Positions 57,816-64,000 of a stretch of DNA of 64,000 nt are shown piece by piece (the first letter of the stretch is position 1; the number at the start of each line of letters is the position of its first letter). The translations under genes were made by a program, and so were the position numbers. The stretch spans positions 4,924,132-4,988,131 of the forward strand of contig OY744520.1 of assembly GCA_963556195.1 (NCBI GenBank), given 5' to 3'. This DNA comes from Sepiola atlantica (lineage: Eukaryota; Mollusca; Cephalopoda; Sepiida; Sepiolidae). The notes beneath the pieces were generated by a model, which had not been told where the DNA came from, ran no database searches, and saw only the letters and a program-made list of their open reading frames with translations.

Positions 57816-57817
<2 letters not shown>
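56763..57817 (+). mobile_element. Jockey-like LINE, palm to 3' end (copy J5)
   Basis: Opens with IQVVLDGRSPKQYDINVGV then HQGSIVRPLLFPISKNDLPH. The catalytic block is IFADETTLYS (56908-56937), with the second catalytic Asp changed to Glu. Stops near 56990 and 57010 and frame changes follow. The thumb (NKYIKDIAKAAAKKFGFFYR), then [20 protein letters not shown] and TRQSAKSHPCIVDVPRCRRA are readable. The 3' UTR ends GCCTTGTTTGGACTGAATTA at 57812, next to a TA tract. Same family as J1-J4 and J6. Confidence 0.83.
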
Positions 57818-57870
<53 letters not shown>

Positions 57871-57885
57871 GGGGGAGAGAGAGAA
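57818..57885. repeat. (TA)n(G)n(GA)n compound tract
   Basis: TA, seven G, then GA. The composition matches the tract after J4. Confidence 0.96.
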
Positions 57886-58014
57886 GAAAATACACGATAT
57901 TTCATGAAATAAAATTCCGTGGAAATTTACAATTTAAGAAACTGAACTAAAACAAGTCAATATCCACATTGTTATCTCTCTATATATACATATTTATCTA
58001 TGTATCTATCTATC

Positions 58015-58017
<3 letters not shown>

Positions 58018-58082
<65 letters not shown>
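58018..58082. repeat. (TA)n microsatellite
   Basis: Borders the retrozyme-like unit on its right side. Confidence 0.97.
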
Positions 58083-58087
<5 letters not shown>

Positions 58088-58094
58088 AATACTA

Positions 58095-58420
58095 TTCTTA
58101 TAAATAAATATTAATTATTACCTACAGACATCGATGTTTCATGCTAACGCAATCTTCAGTGTAGGAACTAATTCTCAACGGTCGGTAGGCGCGAACGTCG
58201 ATCACAAATCGCCACTGATTCGTAGTCGGGGATCTTATCCATCGGCCATAGCCAATTATTTAGTAAATATAGAGGAACTTTAAATGTAAATAGCGAAATC
58301 GGCGGCTATGTACCAGGCAGTATAGAGTGATCTACGAAACGGCGTTCGGATCGTGCATATAGCTAATAATATTTTTATAAATAAATATTAATTATTTAAA
58401 TACCTATTAATTATTGAAAT
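58095..58420 (-). mobile_element. retrozyme-like unit with direct terminal repeats
   Basis: The same words occur at both edges: TTATAAATAAATATTAATTA (58099 and 58376) with an ACCTA-containing end, so the ~300-base body lies between direct repeats, as in a tandem or circular-RNA-derived unit. The minus strand carries a complete hammerhead (58165-58121). No protein frame. Related to the units at 3836 and 16655. TA tracts lie on both sides. Confidence 0.65.
58121..58165 (-). ncRNA. hammerhead ribozyme (type I-like), conserved core complete
   Basis: Minus strand, 58165 to 58121. Stem I is CCTACA pairing with TGTAGG (6 of 6). CTGAAGA fits CUGANGA. Stem II is TTGC-GTTA-GCAT (three pairs plus a U-U at the base), followed by GAAA. 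The A15.1-U16.1 pair encloses the self-complementary CATCGATG as stem III, and GTC precedes the cleavage point at the start of TGTAGG. Short palindromic stem III is typical of hammerheads in Penelope-like elements and retrozymes, which often act as dimers. Confidence 0.75.
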
Positions 58421-58421
58421 A

Positions 58422-58425
<4 letters not shown>

Positions 58426-58513
<88 letters not shown>
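58426..58513. repeat. (TA)n microsatellite
   Basis: Pure TA run of about 44 units. Confidence 0.97.
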
Positions 58514-58516
<3 letters not shown>

Positions 58517-58860
58517 TTGGTTGGTCGTCCATTTAAAGCATTGTCGGATATGTTAATAAATTGATATGTAAGCCATTAACAATACGAGATTAATTTGCAT
58601 TTTTTTTCTTCATTAATCTTATATTTCTGAATAAATTCCATCTTCAGTTATTGAGTCATTTTTTATTATTTTTTTTTTATCAAAAACAAGAATAACCAAA
58701 CTTATTGCTTTCTTACTTGATAAAACGCCTCTCCGCACTGTTGGTGTTGGCGGCCATGATTCAAATTCCGGTGTCGAACGAAGAGCCTGACTAGCTCATG
58801 TAGGTAATAGTATCGGTTGGTTGTCCATTTAAAGCATTGTTGGATATGTTAACATATTTT
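58514..58860. repeat. duplicated 45-bp flank
   Basis: TAGTATTGGTTGGTCGTCCA... (58513-58557) recurs as TAGTATCGGTTGGTTGTCCA... (58807-58852). Both copies run through TTTAAAGCATTGT.GGATATG and stand next to TA tracts. Confidence 0.75.
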
Positions 58861-58861
58861 C

Positions 58862-58924
<63 letters not shown>
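58862..58924. repeat. (TA)n microsatellite
   Basis: TA run with one early break. Confidence 0.97.
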
Positions 58925-58927
<3 letters not shown>

Positions 58928-59534
58928 AAAATATACATAGTATTAAGTGTCTAATATACGCCTACAAAATTTGAGTAAAGAATAAGCTCAATAAGTAATA
59001 GTTATACAAAATAGAGCTTTAATATATTTATTTGATAGATTTTAGAATGTACAAATATATTGATTATAGTTTCAAATGTTTGACTTATGCTCCAACAATA
59101 AATATTCAAATATGTCAATCCATCTATACGCGTTTTTCTGAAAACTACTTTTATTAGAAAAATCACATTTAAGTTTTAAACAGTATTAAGTCAAGATAGA
59201 AAATCGTAAGAATCCTAGATTTTTTTTTATTAAAGTTCTTAACAAAATAGATTCACAAACAAACATATCAACAAAACTTCTTCCAGTTTTCAAATGAAGA
59301 CGTTTTGTTTATATTCATTTTTTATTCATAAAATAGGAGAGGTGATAATCTGTTTTTTTTTAATATTTGTTTTGTTTGTCATATGATAATACCTGCGATT
59401 GTTATGTATACATTTTAATATGCTGACGAAGCGATCTATATACATTTTCAAACTCTACTTAAATATATTTCTTTATTAAAGTGGTTTTCAGAAACGCGCG
59501 GACATATGGAGTGACACACAAACATATGCACACG
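58925..59534. other. unassigned AT-rich interval
   Basis: Nothing recognised. Confidence 0.5.
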
Positions 59535-59635
59535 TACAAACACGCACATACACACACACACGTATATATATATATAAATACATATATATAAATATATATA
59601 TATATTTATATATATATATTTATATCTATAAGTAG
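59535..59635. repeat. (CA)(TA) degenerate microsatellite
   Basis: Short CA run, then TA with TAAATA breaks. Confidence 0.95.
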
Positions 59636-60109
59636 ATAAGGGATAGGAAGTACGGATTTCCGAGCGATAGGGTGGATCAAGGTGTGTGTGTGGGGTGGAT
59701 AAATGCTATGTCTAAGGGTGCCCAATACAGATTTTCAACATGGACATTTTAGTTAATTATTGTCGTAAGATTTCTGAAAGAGGCCTATTCAATCATATAA
59801 TATCTGTACAACAATCGGACAAATGAAATTTTTAAACATAGGCATATTTAAAAAAACTCATATAAACTACACAATCAAAATCTGAAAAAGAATGAAAACT
59901 CAAAACATTAAATGTTAAACTTAAACATTAATAAATATCATTGATAAATACCCATGAAAACAAAAAATTAATACCTAAGAAATCTGCACGTGGAAATAAT
60001 ATTTCTCCTTTAAAATATCTTATTTATTAATCAGAGGAGTATCGTTAGAATTCCACTACAATGTCAAATTTACAGAAGTGAATTACATTTCTTGATGGCA
60101 AACTTTGTT
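59636..60109. other. unassigned interval
   Basis: Nothing recognised. Confidence 0.45.
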
Positions 60110-60510
60110 TTGTAGACATAAATAATTTTAATAGGTTGTGATATTTTGCAGACATTACAAGTATTTCATCAGATTATGATTGTATACAAAATGGCTCCCT
60201 GAAAACCTTCACATCGAAACCTGATACATGACGAAAACTTAAAAGTTCAGTTAAATAAAACTTAATAAAAAACGTATCCTTGTATTGGTATAAAGAAGGC
60301 AGATAATATACTTTTTTACGTAATATTCTTTTTCGATGTTTTAAAGAATCGATGAAAAACTGGTTCAAAAATCTTTTAAAACTTAATTTTGTGTGAAAAA
60401 TGATACTAAAATGAACGCAAAATTTGAAGCAAATCTTGCGGACAGAAAATTGTTGAATTTGAAAATCGTTCAAAAAGCCCATAATTATAAGCAATTGCCT
60501 TCCCATTTAT
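60110..60510 (-). mobile_element. possible Penelope-like remnant
   Basis: The 110-codon minus-strand frame (60506-60174) has KKVYYLPSLYQYKDTFFIKF then LTELLSFR and DVKVFREPFCIQS. This resembles the linker between RT and endonuclease in Penelope-like proteins (a LPxxG..S..F.KKL-type pattern). The match is loose and no catalytic residues are seen. A chance ORF in AT-rich DNA is the alternative. Confidence 0.3.
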
Positions 60511-61214
60511 ACAGGTGAAACGTCATCTTCTGTTGATTGAACCCATGTCAGCGAAAAAGTAAGCTCTTTTTAGTCATGACTACATTTTATTGCAATAAAA
60601 AATAATTGCATTTCAAAAATAGATACTAAGATACTAATTGACGTTTCGTGGCTTATTCAGAAATGACTAAAATCATGTTTCATTATTTTTTTCTGGTGAA
60701 AAACTTTGTAAAGATAATCTTTTTTTATGTGTTACTACTTGTTTTCATTGTATGAAATTTATGCTTCATTTTGGATACATAAAATGTTATATTCTATAGT
60801 CATATAAGTCTTCGATGAACTTAAATCATTAAGACATTTTTAAAAGGAAATACTTTCATCATAGAAAATCTGCTATAAATCATAAAAATCACATGTTTTA
60901 CATTGGAAACGTTTCAATTGTTTAATGGATATGTTATTATATACGTGTGTGACCGAGCCAATTGAAGATCTGCATCTTTATCCACCCGCTACGGTTCGTG
61001 GGCATCAGTCAGCACGTTTTGCAATGATAAGCATGTGCTATAGGACAAGTGTTATAAGTGATATGTGCTACGAGGAAACTGTTCAGATGCTATCGGACGA
61101 TATATCTCAGAGGGGTGTATAGGTTCTATTGAATGCCACCCGCATACATGTTTTGCGCATCGACGACATGGAAAACGTTGTGGGATCGATTACATTTTAC
61201 GTATCTACGTAAAT
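60511..61214. other. unassigned interval
   Basis: A 65-codon frame at 60925 has no recognisable content. Confidence 0.45.
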
Positions 61215-61508
61215 ACGCACGACTAACCCAGCAGTAAAACCCCACCCCTTTACTATAGATTCCCAGATGCCAGAAATTGTTCTTCTCTAATAGCTAATTT
61301 CCTCGATTTTCTTGCTTTTGGAATTCCCTCTCTGCTCCTTGTTTCCACATATGTACCAACATGCATGGATTTGACTGTAATGTGAACAAACATCTTGCCG
61401 TACAGCTCCTCTTAAGATGACTATATAAAACTGGTCCCTAATTCACAGTAGCCTCTTACGTCTCATTAATAAGGTGTTTAGTTTGGGGTGTACATAAGTA
61501 AAAAAAAA
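61215..61508 (+). mobile_element. Jockey-like LINE 3' end (copy J6)
   Basis: The last coding words are worn (CCCAGATGCCAGAAATTG; CCAACATGCATGGATTTGAC), and the 3' UTR reads CAGTAGCCTCTTACGTCTCA and TTTAGTTTGGGGTGTACATA with an A-tail at 61500-61508. Confidence 0.7.
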
Positions 61509-62480
61509 TACAATAGTATAGACGAAGACACAAAGCAGAAGTCGTAGTTCCATCTCTCTGTGTGTTTCTGGCTAAAACCCGCTACTACAAAAGGTACAAT
61601 TACAAACCTTACAGATTCGGATTCAGTATGACCCCGAGTTGGTCATGGTACATTACTCCAATATTCATTCGCTAAAACATACAAGGTACCAAATTACTGC
61701 ATGAGTGGTCAAATAAAAATGAGTTTATTTTATTCTTACTGGTAATTGTTCGAAAAGCATGTTTGTTCTTTTCCTTTTTCTTTCTATCATATGGAAGCAG
61801 TTGTACACGTTTCGGCATGAAGTAGAGCGAACGAGATCCATTCAAAAGTAACGTGACTGTGGAAGTGCAGAGTGATTTTAGTCGTATATGTTACACACAT
61901 TTTAAACTATTTATTTTGTTATTAATACTCTCTAAAACGCTAAATAGTCTTGCTAGGAATTTGATACATGATATGTGCAGTTTTATCAATACACTCCAGT
62001 GGAGTTATAAAGTTCCCAGAGCGCTCCCCGATGGTAGAAACATATTTTACCGCATGAAAATGAAGTTGAATCTTCGCTACAGCCCCCACATATAATTTAA
62101 CAAGTGTATACTTTCTCACTTAGACAGAAACTTTCTATTTCTTTCGTCCGAGTTAGTTGCATCGCATCTAAATGGCACCTACTTCTAAAACGCACTTTTC
62201 TGACACAAGCTGTAATCATGTCACAAGTCTCCAATTATCTTAGCGATTTTTGTACGTAAATAATAATTGAACACTTATTTCCGCTGCCCCTAATGTAACA
62301 CGATTGGGAATAGAGGTAAACTTATACGTTACAGACAGTGAAAGAGTGCATGTTTGTACTTTGTTATTATGTCAAGTTCAATACTGATAATGCAAAGTGA
62401 TTGCAGCAAGATAGTTTCTGAGCAACAACTTTAAATCTGTGTTGAAAATCTGTTTCGAATGCTTCAAACAATAACAATTA
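61509..62480. other. unassigned interval
   Basis: An 80-codon frame at 61853 has no recognisable content. Confidence 0.45.
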
Positions 62481-62530
62481 ATGTATTAACGTATTAGTGT
62501 AAAATATTTCACACTAATACGTTAATACGT
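62481..62530. repeat. 20-bp arm hairpin
   Basis: Arms 62481-62500 and 62511-62530 (ACACTAATACGTTAATACGT) are reverse complements with one mismatch around a 10-base loop. Confidence 0.85.
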
Positions 62531-62929
62531 AATTTAAATATTACAATTAATAATAATTAATAATAATATATTACAATTAATAATAATAATTAGTATTATT
62601 TTGCTTATTTGACTACTATTCCCATCTTGTTCAATTTACAGCGTTTCGTAATCTCTGATCTTTTGTCGTACTTGGAAACTTAATCGAATTTGGGAATATT
62701 CATGTCGAACTCGGGAACGTTTAGGAAATTTGGAACTGACCTGTTAGAGTAACAAGTCGCAATATTACACATCTATACAAGAGTAGGATTAAGGCTCCGA
62801 ACATCCGTACTAGAATTGTCGACATGGGGTCATGGAGTAACCGTTTACGGCGTTGAGTGACAGTATTTACTGAAAGTCTTCTAGGCTTGAAAGTTCAATT
62901 CTTACTACAGGCGATACTAACTAAGAATA

Positions 62930-63185
62930 ATATCAAATGAAACACTTCTATCCGATCATGACTGTCGTGGATTGAGAACAATCTACCCCTGCGGATTAAA
63001 TAAAGGTTCCAGTCTGAAATGTTGTACTGCCAAATTCCAAAGTTCAAATAGAAGGTGCCAGAGTTCAAAAAGAGTAATCTGTCGAAGGTCGAAGGTTACG
63101 TCGGTCTAAACATAATATAATAACCAAGATGAGAATAGTTGTCTGAATTATTTAAATAATACTAATTAGCAATCCTCCTTTGAAA
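62930..63185 (+). repeat. GAAGGTCGG-family 3' end, copy 3
   Basis: GCGGATTAAATAAAGG, CGAAGGTCGAAGGTTACGTC, AACCAAGATGAGAATAGTTG and AGCAATCCTCCTTTGAAATA lead directly into the TAA/TGA tract. Confidence 0.6.
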
Positions 63186-63186
63186 T

Positions 63187-63324
63187 ATAATAATGATAAT
63201 AATAATAATAATAATAATAATGATAATAATAATAATAATGATGATGATAACAATAATAATAATAATAATAATGATGATGATGATAATAATAATAATAATA
63301 ATGATAATAATAATAATGATGATG

Positions 63325-63360
<36 letters not shown>

Positions 63361-63426
63361 TTAATAATAATAATAATAATAATAATGATAATAATAATAA
63401 TAATAATAATAATGATGATAATAATC

Positions 63427-63457
<31 letters not shown>

Positions 63458-63480
63458 TAATAATAATAATAATAATAATG

Positions 63481-63529
<49 letters not shown>

Positions 63530-63615
63530 TGATGATGATTATAATAATAATAATAATAATGATGATAATAATAATAATGATAATAATAATAATGATAATA
63601 ATAATAATGATGATG

Positions 63616-63650
<35 letters not shown>

Positions 63651-63690
63651 GATGATGATAATAATAATGATAATGATGATAATAATAATG

Positions 63691-63770
<80 letters not shown>
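63187..63770. repeat. (TAA)n/(TGA)n tract, ~580 bp
   Basis: Almost pure TAA with interspersed TGA codon-like blocks of one to four units. All long ORFs here (Asn/Asp, Ile/Met, Tyr/His) are artefacts of it. Confidence 0.98.
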
Positions 63771-63772
<2 letters not shown>

Positions 63773-64000
63773 TCCATTCTTTTTGAGAATTTAGTTATAA
63801 TCTGTCTAAGTGCGAAACTATACTGCCACTTCTATTAATGTACTATCGTACATTTTAATGTCCAATTGCCAGAGATGTAGTCTAGTAGCTGTTCTGTTAT
63901 CATGAAACAATCTTCCCAAGTATTACCTCATCTTTTGTGAGGCAGCTAATGTAGTACATGTTCGTTCGCCATTATACCATTCTGCGAAGCTTTACCTCTT
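63771..64000. other. unassigned to window end
   Basis: Nothing recognised. Confidence 0.5.

Noticed and set aside
63180..63794. Long ORFs rich in Asn/Asp, Ile/Met or Tyr/His
   Set aside because: All are readings of one TAA/TGA tract; no start context or non-repeat sequence is involved.

Overview
This is eukaryotic, intron-and-repeat type DNA with no convincing complete host gene. It contains about three dozen long (AT)n tracts, (TAA)n tracts, tRNA-derived and 5S-rRNA-derived short interspersed elements, and decayed copies of several retroelement lineages (RTE-like, Jockey-like, R4/Dong-like, Penelope-like). TTAGGG-type telomere motifs and hammerhead ribozymes also occur. This mixture fits a repeat-rich invertebrate, and a mollusc, probably a cephalopod, is my best guess. 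That guess is inference from repeat content; no host protein confirms it.

Layout. 0-5 kb: a foldback element, a decayed RTE-like LINE on the minus strand and two hammerhead-bearing units between (AT)n tracts. 5-8 kb: one possible host exon on the minus strand, a Jockey-like 3' half and a possible promoter/first exon. 8-11 kb: a hairpin MITE beside a diverged copy of itself, then a Penelope-like fragment. 11-16 kb: very AT-rich DNA without genes. 16-19 kb: a tRNA-type SINE, a retrozyme-like unit and a DNA element with ~250 bp inverted ends around a broken gene of unknown family. 20.9-22.1 kb: a hAT-like element with 8-bp target duplication whose centre is a telomere-like array between two long inverted arms. 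22-30 kb: shared repeat modules, 26-bp and 29-bp tandem arrays, a minus-strand Jockey-like RT and a MITE containing a SINE. 31-37 kb: 5S- and tRNA-derived elements and a second RTE-like fragment. 38-45 kb: a cluster of R4/Dong-like copies ending at TAA tracts, one split by a Jockey-like insertion. 45-55 kb: minisatellites, telomere-motif modules, a Penelope-like element with GIY-YIG remnants and a 181-bp satellite. 55-64 kb: three Jockey-like 3' ends, the best-preserved hammerhead, a possible Penelope-like remnant and a ~580-bp TAA/TGA tract.

How the parts relate. Retroelement 3' ends and microsatellites are tightly associated: R4/Dong-like ends meet (TAA)n, while RTE-like, Jockey-like and hammerhead units meet (AT)n. 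The hammerhead units resemble animal retrozymes, which are thought to depend on Penelope-like elements, and Penelope-like fragments are present here. Nearly all coding sequence is visibly broken. The most unusual objects are the telomere-cored hAT-like element, the long-TIR element with an unrecognised protein, and the minus-strand hammerhead units sandwiched between (AT)n tracts.
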